A stretch of DNA of 23,429 nt from an uncultured Anaerotruncus sp. (lineage in GTDB: Bacteria; Bacillota; Clostridia; Oscillospirales; Ruminococcaceae): NCBI RefSeq assembly GCF_902490045.1, contig NZ_CABUCJ010000032.1:1-23429 (forward strand), read 5' to 3'. The translations under genes and the position numbers were made by a program. The notes below the pieces were generated by a model. The model did not search any database and was not told the DNA's origin. It saw only the letters and a program-made list of their open reading frames with translations. This document shows positions 1 through 7,624 of the stretch, piece by piece (positions within the stretch are counted from its first letter, which is position 1; each line of letters begins with the position of its first letter).

Positions 1-8
1 CCCCCGGC

Positions 9-37
9 TTGACACGCAGGAAATTATGGTGTATGAT
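9..37 (+). promoter_or_regulatory. Consensus sigma-70-type promoter
   Basis: TTGACA at 9-14 and TATGAT at 32-37 are separated by exactly 17 bases, close to the ideal housekeeping promoter. The first good start codon downstream is at 232, so the transcript would have a leader of roughly 185 nt. A perfect palindrome begins two bases after the -10 box, which suggests that the promoter is repressible. Confidence 0.75.
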
Positions 38-38
38 A

Positions 39-57
39 GTACTAATATCATTAGTAC
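39..57. promoter_or_regulatory. Perfect palindromic operator at the transcription start
   Basis: GTACTAAT (39-46) and ATTAGTAC (50-57) are perfect inverted repeats separated by ATC. The site lies immediately after the -10 element and covers the expected start point, the usual position for a dimeric repressor of the TetR or MarR type. No such regulator gene is in the window, so the binding protein is unknown. Confidence 0.6.
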
Positions 58-231
58 AGCGGTACAATATTTCCCGGGAGGCGAGGGGCGGCGGGAACCG
101 GGCGGAAGCCCGCCCCGGATTTGTGTCCGCGGAGAAAATTTTCCTCTGAAGAGTGTCCCATATCCATGGGAAATATGGTTAAAGAGATAGAACCATTTAC
201 CAGGCGGGAAAATCGGAAGGAGGGACGCAAA

Positions 232-717
232 ATGAAGCGGCAACCGATGGGCAAACAGCAGTTCGACCGGCTTTACAGGCGTTTTCTGCCCCAGCTTTAC
301 CATGCGGCCCTCTATCTGCTTGGGGACGGCCAAGCCGCCGCCCGCGCGGCGGGGGAGGCGTTCACCCGGACGGCCGCGGCCGTCTGCCCGGCGGACGAGC
401 GGACCTTCGGGGTCGAGGCGGCGCGCCGCCTGTGCAGGATGTGCGAGCGGGCTGACCGGGGGCCCGCCGAGTATTCCGCCGCGCTGGCGGAAGATGTGGA
501 CGCGCGGGGCGCCGCGCTGCTCGAACAGCTGAGCGCGCTCGGCTTCGAGGACCGGGAGCTGGTCGTCCTGTCGGCGGTGCAGAACTTCTCGGTCTGCGAG
601 ATCGCCCGCATCCTGGGGATGTCCGAGTGGGCGGCCGGTATGCGCCTGCGCCGCGCGGTGGAAAAGATCTGTGTCTGCGCCGGGCAGCCGGTCGCGGCGG
701 GACAGCAGATCTCATAA
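232..717 (+). CDS. Divergent ECF-like RNA polymerase sigma factor
   Basis: A protein of 161 residues with the layout of a small extracytoplasmic-function sigma factor. Residues 11-50 (FDRLYRRFLPQLYHAALYLL onward) look like region 2, and residues 97-147 look like region 4, with a helix-turn-helix around 119-141 (FSVCEIARILGMSEWAAGMR). Proteins of this family direct RNA polymerase to alternative promoters. The ATG at 232 is chosen because GGAAGGAGGG lies at 215-224; the open frame continues upstream without another good start. The linker between the regions is rich in Ala and Arg and region 2 is weakly conserved, so it could be a sigma-like regulator rather than an active sigma factor. It lies behind a repressible-looking promoter and ahead of a small membrane protein gene. 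Confidence 0.6.
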   Translation: MKRQPMGKQQFDRLYRRFLPQLYHAALYLLGDGQAAARAAGEAFTRTAAAVCPADERTFGVEAARRLCRMCERADRGPAEYSAALAEDVDARGAALLEQLSALGFEDRELVVLSAVQNFSVCEIARILGMSEWAAGMRLRRAVEKICVCAGQPVAAGQQIS

Positions 718-839
718 AATTTTCACGAAAAGTTTGTGCGGTTTTTCGGAGGATTTTTTTACAAAAACTGTCCGTATTTGGCCTTGCGGATCGTTATGAT
801 AGATAGAAAGGCCACAGTACCGGAAAGGAGGTCGCCCGA

Positions 840-1115
840 ATGAAAAAGCTGCTTGCAGATCACCTGCTCTCCTGGTGCGCGCTGATTCTCGGATGCCTCG
901 CCCTGATGATCGCGGGGGGCCTGCTCCTCGGCGGGTGCGGCGCGGACCGTTCGGAATATCAGGACGTCGTCGACCAGGTGAACGCCAAATACCATGAGCA
1001 GCTTTCGGTCGACCTCGACCATGTCGACGTCACGCCCGAGCAGTTGCGCGCGCATCTCGAAGCGGTCGCGCAGAGCCGCCGGGAGGTCATCCCCGCGGCG
1101 GACGCCGCCGTCTAA
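840..1115 (+). CDS. Small membrane-anchored or lipoprotein-like hypothetical protein
   Basis: A 91-residue protein with one hydrophobic segment at about residues 10-32, ending in LLGGC (29-33). That resembles a lipobox but is not a perfect match. The remaining ~58 residues are hydrophilic and acidic, and would face outward if the N-terminus acts as a signal or anchor. AAGGAGG at 825-831 supports the ATG at 840. I do not recognise the family. The gene follows the sigma-like gene on the same strand after 122 bases, so a linked role such as an anti-sigma partner is possible but not shown. Transcription ends at the strong hairpin at 1162-1199. Confidence 0.6.
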   Translation: MKKLLADHLLSWCALILGCLALMIAGGLLLGGCGADRSEYQDVVDQVNAKYHEQLSVDLDHVDVTPEQLRAHLEAVAQSRREVIPAADAAV

Positions 1116-1161
1116 AATGCTTTCTCCACCCTTTCCTGGGTAAATAATCTCCTAATTCTCC

Positions 1162-1199
1162 AAAACAAAGGGCGCACCGGAAGGTGCGCCCTTTGTTTT
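1162..1199. terminator. Bidirectional intrinsic terminator
   Basis: A perfect 17-bp stem (1162-1178 with 1183-1199) and GGAA loop, with A-runs on the left and T-runs on the right. It serves both the plus-strand small membrane protein gene and the converging histidine kinase gene. Confidence 0.9.
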
Positions 1200-2499
1200 A
1201 TGATTCCGCGTTTCCGCCCGGCAGCGAAAGGGTAAAGGTCGCACCGCCGCCCGGCGTGTCGCCGACCGTGAGGCGCCCGCGGTGGAGCGCGGCGATCTCC
1301 CGTGCGATCGACAGCCCCAGCCCGTAGTGCTCGCGGCCGCTGCGGGCCCTGTCGGCGCGGTAGAAGCGGTCGAAGACGCGCGCTTTTTCCCCGTCGGGGA
1401 TGCCGGGGCCGTTGTCGGACACGCGGATGGAAAACCAGCCGCGCTTCCACCCGGCGGAGAGCACAACCCTGCCCCCCTCCCCCGCGTAGCTGACGGCGTT
1501 GTCCACGAGGACCGAGAGCACCTGCCGGATGCGCTGCTGGTCGCAGCGGCAGCGGGGAAGCGTCTGCTCGGGCAGCGAGACGGAGATATGGATGTGCTTT
1601 TCCGCGGCGGCGGGCTCGAACCATTCGGCCGCGTCGAGCAGGAGGGTTTCGAGGTCCGTCTCCTCCTTCTGGACCGACCAGCTGCTGTTGTCCGCGCTGG
1701 CGAGCATGAGCATGTCGTCGACCAGCCGCGACATGCGGGAGCACTCCTGCGAGATCGTCCGGGCGAAGCGGTCGGCCTGCTCGGGGCCGGCGCGCCGCAT
1801 GACCGACGCGCTCGTGCCGATGACCGCAAGGGGGGCCCGCAGCTCGTGGGAGGCCGCCGAGACGAATTCCATCTGGCGGCGGCGGCTCTCCTCGACCGGC
1901 CGGATGGCGAACTTGACGAAAAACCACCAGAAGACCGAGAGCAGCAGCACGGCGGCGGCCGACAGCCCGGTGAAGGCCCAGCTCAGCCGGGCGGTTTGGG
2001 CCTGCTCGGGCGCCTTGGGCTTGACGAGGGCGAGGGAGACCCACCCGCCGGGAATCGGCACCGACGCGACGGCGGCGTGGCAGGTCCCGAGGACGGGATC
2101 GGCGTAGGAAAAGGTGAGGGTACGGGGGTGAAGCTGGGTGTCGGGAGGCTTGTCCGCGTCGAAGCCGAAGCGGTCCAGCGCCGTCTGCTTGACCCGGCCG
2201 GACACCTCCTGACGGAAGGGGGCGGTCCAGCTTCCGCGGTAGAGGAGGGGCTGGCCCGCGTCCTCGATGCAGAGCAGCAGGCCACCCGCCTCGGTCTGGG
2301 AAAGCCAGGTGTGGTCGAGGACGCGCTGGCCGCCCAGGTGACTGAGGATGGCGGAGAGGTCGTTGGCAAAGGACTCGTCCGCCCGCTGGCGGAGCTGGTA
2401 GGCGGAAATCTGGAAGGAGGTAACCGCCATGCCGATGAGGATGACGCTGGTGACGAAAGCGCACACGACGGTCAGCCGGACGCGCAGCCGCCTAAACAT
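1198..2499 (-). CDS. Sensor histidine kinase, two-component system
   Basis: A 433-residue membrane kinase with transmembrane segments at about 9-29 and 175-195 around an extracytoplasmic sensor domain of ~145 residues. The HisKA motif SAASHELRAPLAVI contains the phosphorylated His218. The ATPase domain follows, with an N box (LVDNAVSYA, Asn334), G1 box (DNGPGIP, 362-368) and G2 box (GLGLS, 393-397), all intact. It should autophosphorylate and pass phosphate to the response regulator encoded just upstream. The start ATG overlaps the regulator's stop region by 8 bases and has GGAGGAAGG six bases before it, so the two are translationally coupled. The signal is unknown. The divergent neighbour is a solute-binding lipoprotein operon, a plausible target but only by position. 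Confidence 0.93.
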   Translation of the reverse strand: MFRRLRVRLTVVCAFVTSVILIGMAVTSFQISAYQLRQRADESFANDLSAILSHLGGQRVLDHTWLSQTEAGGLLLCIEDAGQPLLYRGSWTAPFRQEVSGRVKQTALDRFGFDADKPPDTQLHPRTLTFSYADPVLGTCHAAVASVPIPGGWVSLALVKPKAPEQAQTARLSWAFTGLSAAAVLLLSVFWWFFVKFAIRPVEESRRRQMEFVSAASHELRAPLAVIGTSASVMRRAGPEQADRFARTISQECSRMSRLVDDMLMLASADNSSWSVQKEETDLETLLLDAAEWFEPAAAEKHIHISVSLPEQTLPRCRCDQQRIRQVLSVLVDNAVSYAGEGGRVVLSAGWKRGWFSIRVSDNGPGIPDGEKARVFDRFYRADRARSGREHYGLGLSIAREIAALHRGRLTVGDTPGGGATFTLSLPGGNAES

Positions 2500-3172
2500 C
2501 GCCTTCCTCCAGCCGGTAGCCTACGCCGCGCACCGTCTGGATGAGGATGCGGCTGCCGACCGAGCGGAGCCGGCGGCGCAGGAAGTGGATATAGTTGTCG
2601 AGGTTGCCGTCCTCCACGCCCGCGTCAGGCCCCCACACCCGGGTGAGCAGCACGGCGCGCGGCAGGGTCTGACCGGGGTTTTTGAGCAGGGTTTCGAGCA
2701 GGGCGGCCTCCCGCTTGGAGAGGGCGCAGCCGCCCGACGAGCCGCGCAGGGATTTTTTGGCGGCGTCGAAGACGACGTCGCCGTATTCGATCACGTCGGA
2801 ACTCTCCCAGCGGCGGGGGCGGCGGCACATGGCGCGCACCCGCGCGAGCAGCTCCTCCACGGCGAACGGCTTGACGAGGTAGTCATCCGCGCCCGCGTCG
2901 AGCCCCTCGACCCGCTGCCCGACGCTGCCCAGCGCGGTGACGAGCAGGACGGGGGTGGCGACGCCGTCTGCGCGCAGCCTGCGCAGGACGGCTACGCCGT
3001 CCATGACCGGGAGCATCCGGTCGAGCAGGATGAGGTCGTGCGCGCCCTCGCGGGCCCAGCGCAGGCCGTCGTCGCCGTCGTGGCAAACGTCGACCTCGTA
3101 CCCCTCCTCGTTCAGCGCGAAGGCGACCGCCTCGCACAATTTCACATCGTCCTCCACAAGCAGAATCCGCAT
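2492..3172 (-). CDS. OmpR/PhoB-type response regulator
   Basis: A 226-residue regulator. The receiver domain (1-115) has the acidic pair Asp8-Asp9, phosphoacceptor Asp51 in LILLDRMLPVMDG, Thr79 and Lys101 (LVKPF). The C-terminal winged-helix domain (about 130-225) ends in the family-typical IQTVRGVGYRLE. The reading frame extends 10 codons further upstream, but the start at 3172 is preferred because GGAGG sits 8 bases before it. It forms a pair with the overlapping kinase gene. On phosphorylation it is expected to bind direct repeats in target promoters; it could regulate its own gene and the divergent transporter operon. Confidence 0.94.
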   Translation of the reverse strand: MRILLVEDDVKLCEAVAFALNEEGYEVDVCHDGDDGLRWAREGAHDLILLDRMLPVMDGVAVLRRLRADGVATPVLLVTALGSVGQRVEGLDAGADDYLVKPFAVEELLARVRAMCRRPRRWESSDVIEYGDVVFDAAKKSLRGSSGGCALSKREAALLETLLKNPGQTLPRAVLLTRVWGPDAGVEDGNLDNYIHFLRRRLRSVGSRILIQTVRGVGYRLEEGDV

Positions 3173-3189
3173 ACTGATATCCTCCGTGC

Positions 3190-3203
3190 GGTGGGTTCCC
3201 ACC
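3190..3203. promoter_or_regulatory. GC-rich palindrome in the response regulator leader
   Basis: GGTGGG-TT-CCCACC is a perfect inverted repeat between the probable promoter and the ribosome binding site of the response regulator gene. It could be an operator or a small leader hairpin. OmpR-type regulators usually bind direct repeats, so self-regulation is not clearly supported. Confidence 0.35.
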
Positions 3204-3215
3204 GTTCCTGATTGT

Positions 3216-3224
3216 AGTATAGCA
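3216..3224 (-). promoter_or_regulatory. Extended -10 promoter of the two-component operon
   Basis: On the minus strand the sequence reads TGC-TATACT, an extended -10 element (-10 hexamer 3216-3221). No good -35 box lies 16-18 bases upstream, as is usual for extended -10 promoters. It lies about 45 bases before the start codon. Confidence 0.5.
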
Positions 3225-3252
3225 CGGGAATCTGGAAAATTTCTTTAAATTC

Positions 3253-3282
3253 TTGGAGAAAATTTAGAGATTCGGGTGATAG
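3253..3282 (+). promoter_or_regulatory. Possible promoter of the transporter operon
   Basis: TTGGAG (3253-3258) and TGATAG (3277-3282) are separated by 18 bases, about 50 bases before the solute-binding protein start. The match is weak, which would suit an activated promoter. Confidence 0.3.
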
Positions 3283-3329
3283 AGTAGCGGTAGGAAAAAA
3301 CCAACAACCAGTTTGGAGGATCTGATTAT

Positions 3330-5777
3330 ATGGGAAAGCTACTGAAACGGCTGGGCGCGCTGGCGCTCGCGGGCTTGATGCTGGCGCTCTCCGCCTGCGG
3401 GGACAATTCCCCCTCCGCGCCGGGCGGCGATGCCCCGGGCGGGCAGGCGGCGATGGGCCGCTATATCGAGGAGGAGTACACGCTGCCTGAAGGCGTGGGC
3501 TACGTGGCGGCCATCCACCGCGCCGGCGACGGCTCGATCAAGCTGCTCTGCAACCTCGACAAAGAGATGATGCTCGGCAAGTGGTACCTCTACACCTCGA
3601 CGGACGGCGGCAGGCGCTGGATGCAGGAGGAGGCCCCCTGGCTGGAGAATCTGGGCGAGCTGCTCACCGTCGAGGCGGCGGCATGGGACAGGGAGGGCAG
3701 CCTCTACCTGCAGTACATGCCGATGACCCGGGAGGAATTTGAGGCGCTGATGGCGCAGATGGAGGCCGCCGGGGAGGAGGACGCGCCCGCGGAGACCTCC
3801 GCGCCCGACGGGGAGGCCGCGGACGGGGCGGACGCCGGGGACGACGAATCGGACCCGGGCCCGCAGATGCCGGATTCCAGGTTCGTCAGGGTGGACCCGG
3901 CGGGAAATGTGGAGGAGCTCGGCTTCACGCTGGAGGCGGAAATGGACTACGGCACGATCGGCGCGCGGGGATTACAGGTGGCGGACAACGGCGACCTCAT
4001 CGCCGACTGCGCCTTTTCCCTCGCGCAGTTCGATCCGGCCACCGGCGAATGCAAGCATCTCTATAACCCGGAGACCTTTGCCAATTCGATCTCCTATACG
4101 ACCCTCGGGGACACGCTGGCGATGACCGACGGCGACCTCGTCGTCTTCTACGACCTCACGACGGGGGAGCAGACTGGTTCCTTCTCCACGGTCGGGCAGC
4201 AGTCTGAGGAGGACGGAAAGAAGGTCGCGACGATGAGCACTTCGGCGTCGTACGAGCGGGTGCTCGCCTCCGACCCGGAGGGAGGGGCGGTCTATTTCGC
4301 GGACAAAACGGGTGTCTACCGGCACCTGCTCGACGGCGCGGTGACCGAGCGGCTGATCGACGGGGAGCTCTGTTCCCTCAATATGCCGGCGCTGAAGCCG
4401 ACCGACCTGATCGTCAGGGAGGACGGCGGCCTGCTGCTGCTTTACGCGGACGACATGGACCGGACGCTCATGAACTACACCTATTCGGCGGACACCCCGA
4501 CGGTGCCGGATAAGGAGCTGCGGGTCTTCTCCCTGCGGGACAACAAGACCATCCGCCAGGCGATGGGGCTCTTCCAGCGGCAGAACCCCGACGTGCACGT
4601 GGTCTATGACGTGGCGCTGACGGGCGCCGACGCGGTGACCGCGTCGGACGCGCTGCGCACGCTGGCCAACGAGCTGCTCGCCGGCAAGGGCCCCGACCTG
4701 CTCGTGCTCGACGGCATGCCGATCGACAGCTACGTCGAAAAGGGGGTCCTGCTCGACCTCTCCGAGGAGATTGGCGAAAAGGCCGCGTCGGGCGAATGGC
4801 TGAAAGCCGAGGCGGAGAGCTTCCGAACCGGCGACGGCAAAATTTACGCGGCGCCAGCGCGCTTCTCGGTGCCGGTCATCCTCGCCTCTGAGGACGGCGC
4901 GCGGGCGAAGGATTTGACCGCGCTCACCGATTGGCTGGCTTCACAGGCGGAGCGGTTCCCCGGAATCCACGGCGGCGCGCTCAGCTTCGTCTATCCCCCC
5001 GCGATGATCGACCTCTTCTATCCGGTCTGCTCCCCCGCGTGGTTCCGGACGGACGGCTCGATGGACGAGGAGGCGTTCCGCACCTTCCTGACCGATCTCA
5101 AGCGGATCTACGACAGCGCCACCGGCGAGCAGGCGGAGGAGAGCAAGGCCGCCTTTGAATATACCGGCGGCGTCTCCTCCTATGACCTGCTGTGGGACGG
5201 TCTTCGCTGGGCCCACGACGCGCTCGGCGCGGCGACCGGGAGCCTCGATTCGGTGGGGGCGCTCGCCGCGCCGGACGCCTGCATCACCAAACGCGGCGGC
5301 GGAGAGCTCGCCCCGCTGCCCGGCCAGGCCGCGGGCGTATTCGTGCCGCGCACCATCCTCGGCGTCAACGCGGCAAGCAGGCAGACGGATATGGCGCGGG
5401 CCTTCCTCGCGCTCGTCTTCTCCGAGCAGGTGCAGAAAAACGACTTCGGCGACGGAATGCCGGTCAACGCGGCGGCCTTCTCGGGCGGCTTCGTCAACCC
5501 GAACCCGAACGACCAGGATGGCATGTACTACAGCTCCACCTGGAGCAACGAGGACGGGGAGGAGGTTTCGATGGAGCTGCAGGTGACCTGGCCCTCCGAC
5601 GCGTTCATGGAAAACGCCAGGAACTGGATCACCGCGCTCGACACCCCCTCCGCCTCCGACGAGGTGGTCAGGCAGATGGTGCTCGACGAGACGGCGGGCT
5701 ATTTCGACGGGACGCTGACCCTCGACGAGGCGGTCACGGCCCTGCGTGAAAAGCTGGGCATCTACCTTGCGGAGTAG
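3330..5777 (+). CDS. Large lipoprotein ABC solute-binding protein with extra N-terminal domain
   Basis: An 815-residue lipoprotein with signal peptide and lipobox LSAC (Cys23). The C-terminal half, from about residue 395 (KELRVFSLRDNKTIRQAMGL), resembles family 1 sugar-binding proteins: FQRQNPDVHVVYD, then GKGPDLLVLDGMPIDSYVEKG, a typical ligand-binding lobe. The two sugar-type permeases downstream support that role. The N-terminal ~370 residues are not usual for this family, whose members are normally 400-550 residues. They contain one Asp-box-like STDGGRRW (90-97), as in BNR/propeller proteins, and an acidic low-complexity insert at about 145-182. GGAGG at 3315-3319 fixes the start at 3330. 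It is the first gene of a five-gene unit. Substrate cannot be read from the sequence. Confidence 0.85.
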   Translation: MGKLLKRLGALALAGLMLALSACGDNSPSAPGGDAPGGQAAMGRYIEEEYTLPEGVGYVAAIHRAGDGSIKLLCNLDKEMMLGKWYLYTSTDGGRRWMQEEAPWLENLGELLTVEAAAWDREGSLYLQYMPMTREEFEALMAQMEAAGEEDAPAETSAPDGEAADGADAGDDESDPGPQMPDSRFVRVDPAGNVEELGFTLEAEMDYGTIGARGLQVADNGDLIADCAFSLAQFDPATGECKHLYNPETFANSISYTTLGDTLAMTDGDLVVFYDLTTGEQTGSFSTVGQQSEEDGKKVATMSTSASYERVLASDPEGGAVYFADKTGVYRHLLDGAVTERLIDGELCSLNMPALKPTDLIVREDGGLLLLYADDMDRTLMNYTYSADTPTVPDKELRVFSLRDNKTIRQAMGLFQRQNPDVHVVYDVALTGADAVTASDALRTLANELLAGKGPDLLVLDGMPIDSYVEKGVLLDLSEEIGEKAASGEWLKAEAESFRTGDGKIYAAPARFSVPVILASEDGARAKDLTALTDWLASQAERFPGIHGGALSFVYPPAMIDLFYPVCSPAWFRTDGSMDEEAFRTFLTDLKRIYDSATGEQAEESKAAFEYTGGVSSYDLLWDGLRWAHDALGAATGSLDSVGALAAPDACITKRGGGELAPLPGQAAGVFVPRTILGVNAASRQTDMARAFLALVFSEQVQKNDFGDGMPVNAAAFSGGFVNPNPNDQDGMYYSSTWSNEDGEEVSMELQVTWPSDAFMENARNWITALDTPSASDEVVRQMVLDETAGYFDGTLTLDEAVTALREKLGIYLAE

Positions 5778-5781
5778 GGCC

Positions 5782-6627
5782 GTGAACAGCCGCACAGCCG
5801 GACGCATGCGGGGGCCGCTCTTCATCCTCCCAAGCTTTCTGGGGGTGGGCGTCTTCGTGCTCGCCCCCTTCCTCGAGGTGGTCAGGCGCTCCTTCACCGG
5901 GGCGATGAACGGCGCCTTTGTGGGGCTGAAAAACTATGCGGACGTCTTCTCCAACGGGGCGTTCCGCCTCGCGGCGGGCAACACGCTGCGGTTCGCGGCG
6001 TTCTGCATGCCGCTGCTCATCTCCCTGTCGCTGCTCGTCGCGGTCATCCTCTACGGGAATCCCCGCCGCGCCGGCTTTTTCAAAACCACCCTCCTCATCC
6101 CGATGGCGATCCCCGTCGCGTCGATCGTGCTGATCTGGAAGGCGCTCTTCCACGCGGACGGGCTCGTCAACTCGTGGATCGCGGCGTTCGGCGGGCGGGG
6201 GACCGACTGGATGCAGAGCCCCGCCGCCTTTTGGGTGCTGGTGGGCAGCTATATCTGGAAAAATCTCGGCTACGACGTCATCCTGTGGATGGCGGGACTT
6301 GCGAACATCCCGGCCGATATCTACGAGGCGGCCGCGATCGACGGGGCGGGCGCGTGGAAGACCTTCACGCGGGTGACGCTTCCCAACCTGCTGCCCTCCC
6401 TCTACACGATCACGGTGCTGAGCTTCCTCAATTCCTTCAAGGTCTTCCGCGAGGCATACCTCGTGGCGGGGGACTACCCCCACAGCAGCATGTACCTGCT
6501 CCAGCACCTCTTCAGCAACTGGTTCCGCGAGCTGTCGATGGATAAGCTCGCCGCGGCCGCAGTGCTCGTGGCGCTCGTGATCCTGCTGCTCATCCTGCTT
6601 TTGCGGCGCGCGTGGGAGACGGAATAG
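5782..6627 (+). CDS. Sugar-type ABC transporter permease (MalF/UgpA-like)
   Basis: An inner-membrane permease of about 281 residues with six predicted hydrophobic helices. It has the cytoplasmic EAA loop that contacts the ATPase (YEAAAIDGAGAWKTFTRVTL, near residue 180-200). It would form the channel heterodimer with the next permease. The GTG at 5782 is preferred: GGAG at 5771-5774 lies 7 bases before it, only four bases after the previous stop. A GTG at 5746 overlapping the upstream gene and an ATG at 5806 are alternatives. No ATPase gene is in the operon, so a shared MsmX-type ATPase encoded elsewhere is presumably used, as is common for Firmicutes sugar importers. Confidence 0.9.
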   Translation: MNSRTAGRMRGPLFILPSFLGVGVFVLAPFLEVVRRSFTGAMNGAFVGLKNYADVFSNGAFRLAAGNTLRFAAFCMPLLISLSLLVAVILYGNPRRAGFFKTTLLIPMAIPVASIVLIWKALFHADGLVNSWIAAFGGRGTDWMQSPAAFWVLVGSYIWKNLGYDVILWMAGLANIPADIYEAAAIDGAGAWKTFTRVTLPNLLPSLYTITVLSFLNSFKVFREAYLVAGDYPHSSMYLLQHLFSNWFRELSMDKLAAAAVLVALVILLLILLLRRAWETE

Positions 6628-6653
6628 CCGCCCGCCGCGCGCCCGTCGCCGCG

Positions 6654-6737
6654 GGGGCGGGAAACAAACGGCGAAGCCGTTTTCAGGCCGCTTCGCGGCC
6701 CGCGCGCCCGGCGGAGCCGGACGCGGTTTCCCGCCCC
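6654..6737. repeat. Cloverleaf-like inverted-repeat element between permease genes
   Basis: An outer perfect 12-bp inverted repeat (GGGGCGGGAAAC at 6654-6665, GTTTCCCGCCCC at 6726-6737) encloses three hairpins: AAACGGC-GAA-GCCGTTT (6666-6682), GGCCGC-TTC-GCGGCC (6686-6700), and a GC-rich arm around 6704-6724 with one mismatch. The whole 84-nt unit can fold as a four-way junction. It lies in the 143-base gap between the two permease genes, inside an operon. It has no T-tract, so it is not a simple terminator. It may be a REP/BIME-like dispersed repeat or an RNA-stability element. Confidence 0.65.
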
Positions 6738-6770
6738 GCCCCATCTTTTCATCCGCGCAAGGAGGCCGTG

Positions 6771-7619
6771 ATGCGTAAAATCCGACAAAGCCTGCCGCTT
6801 CTCTTCCCGCTGGTCTTATCGGCGGCGGTGTGGCTGCCGATCGTCTTTCTGGCCGGCGGCTCGTTCATGGGGGAGGCGGAGCTCACCGCGAACCTCGCGC
6901 CCGTGCTTTCGGGCGGGGAGGGATTCGCGCGGTGGAACCTCCTCCCCCTCTACCCGACGCTGCGCCCCTATGTGGAGCTGCTGCTCGATTCGCCCGGGTT
7001 CTTCGTCATGTTCTGGAACTCGGTGAAGATCACCCTCGGCACGCTGGCCGGGCAGCTTTTGGTGGGGGTGCCCGCCGCGTGGGGATTCGCCCGGCACGAA
7101 TTCCCCTGCAAAAACCTGCTCTTCACCCTCTATATCGTGCTGATGCTCATGCCCTTCCAGGTGACGATGATGCCCACCTATCTGGTGCTCGACCGGCTGG
7201 ACCTGCTCGACACGCTGACGGGCATCATCCTGCCCGCCGCGTTTTCCACCTTCCCGGTGTTCATCATGTACCGGTTTTTCAGGGGGATCCCGCAGGCGCT
7301 CATCGAATCTGCCGAGCTGGACGGCGCGGGCAGCTTCCGCATCTTCTGGTCGATCGGCCTGCCGCTCGGCGCGGGGGGCGTGATGTCGGCGGCGGTGCTC
7401 GGCTTCCTCGACTGCTGGAACCTCATCGAACCCCCGATGACCTACCTCAAGACCAAATCGCTCTGGCCGCTCTCCCTCTACCTGCCGCAGGTCGCGGCGG
7501 GACGCGCGGGCCTGGCGCTGGCCGCCTCGGTGGTGGCGCTCATCCCGGCGGTCCTCGTCTTCCTCTACGGGCAGAGCTACCTTGAACAGGGAATTATCGC
7601 CGCGGGCATAAAGGAATGA
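6771..7619 (+). CDS. Sugar-type ABC transporter permease (MalG/UgpE-like)
   Basis: A 282-residue permease, the expected partner of the upstream permease. The N-terminal helix (LLFPLVLSAAVWLPIVFLAG) is followed by a large extracytoplasmic loop, then the binding-protein-dependent permease core. The EAA-type loop reads ALIESAELDGAGSFRIFWSI. The frame is open further upstream, through the inverted-repeat element, but ATG 6771 has a strong AAGGAGG at 6759-6765 and starts the typical MalG N-terminus. It lies within the importer operon, and its stop overlaps the next gene's first possible ATG. Confidence 0.9.
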   Translation: MRKIRQSLPLLFPLVLSAAVWLPIVFLAGGSFMGEAELTANLAPVLSGGEGFARWNLLPLYPTLRPYVELLLDSPGFFVMFWNSVKITLGTLAGQLLVGVPAAWGFARHEFPCKNLLFTLYIVLMLMPFQVTMMPTYLVLDRLDLLDTLTGIILPAAFSTFPVFIMYRFFRGIPQALIESAELDGAGSFRIFWSIGLPLGAGGVMSAAVLGFLDCWNLIEPPMTYLKTKSLWPLSLYLPQVAAGRAGLALAASVVALIPAVLVFLYGQSYLEQGIIAAGIKE

Positions 7620-7624
7620 AACCG

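Noticed and set aside
158..178. CCATAT...ATATGG inverted repeat in the first leader
   Set aside because: Only 6 bp with a 9-base loop, weak and without context supporting an operator.
1282..2544. 420-codon plus-strand open frame opposite the histidine kinase
   Set aside because: Antisense shadow; the kinase motifs on the minus strand are complete.
6654..6737. Cloverleaf element as a tRNA gene
   Set aside because: Arms have 3-base loops, with no anticodon loop, T-loop consensus or CCA-proximal acceptor pattern.
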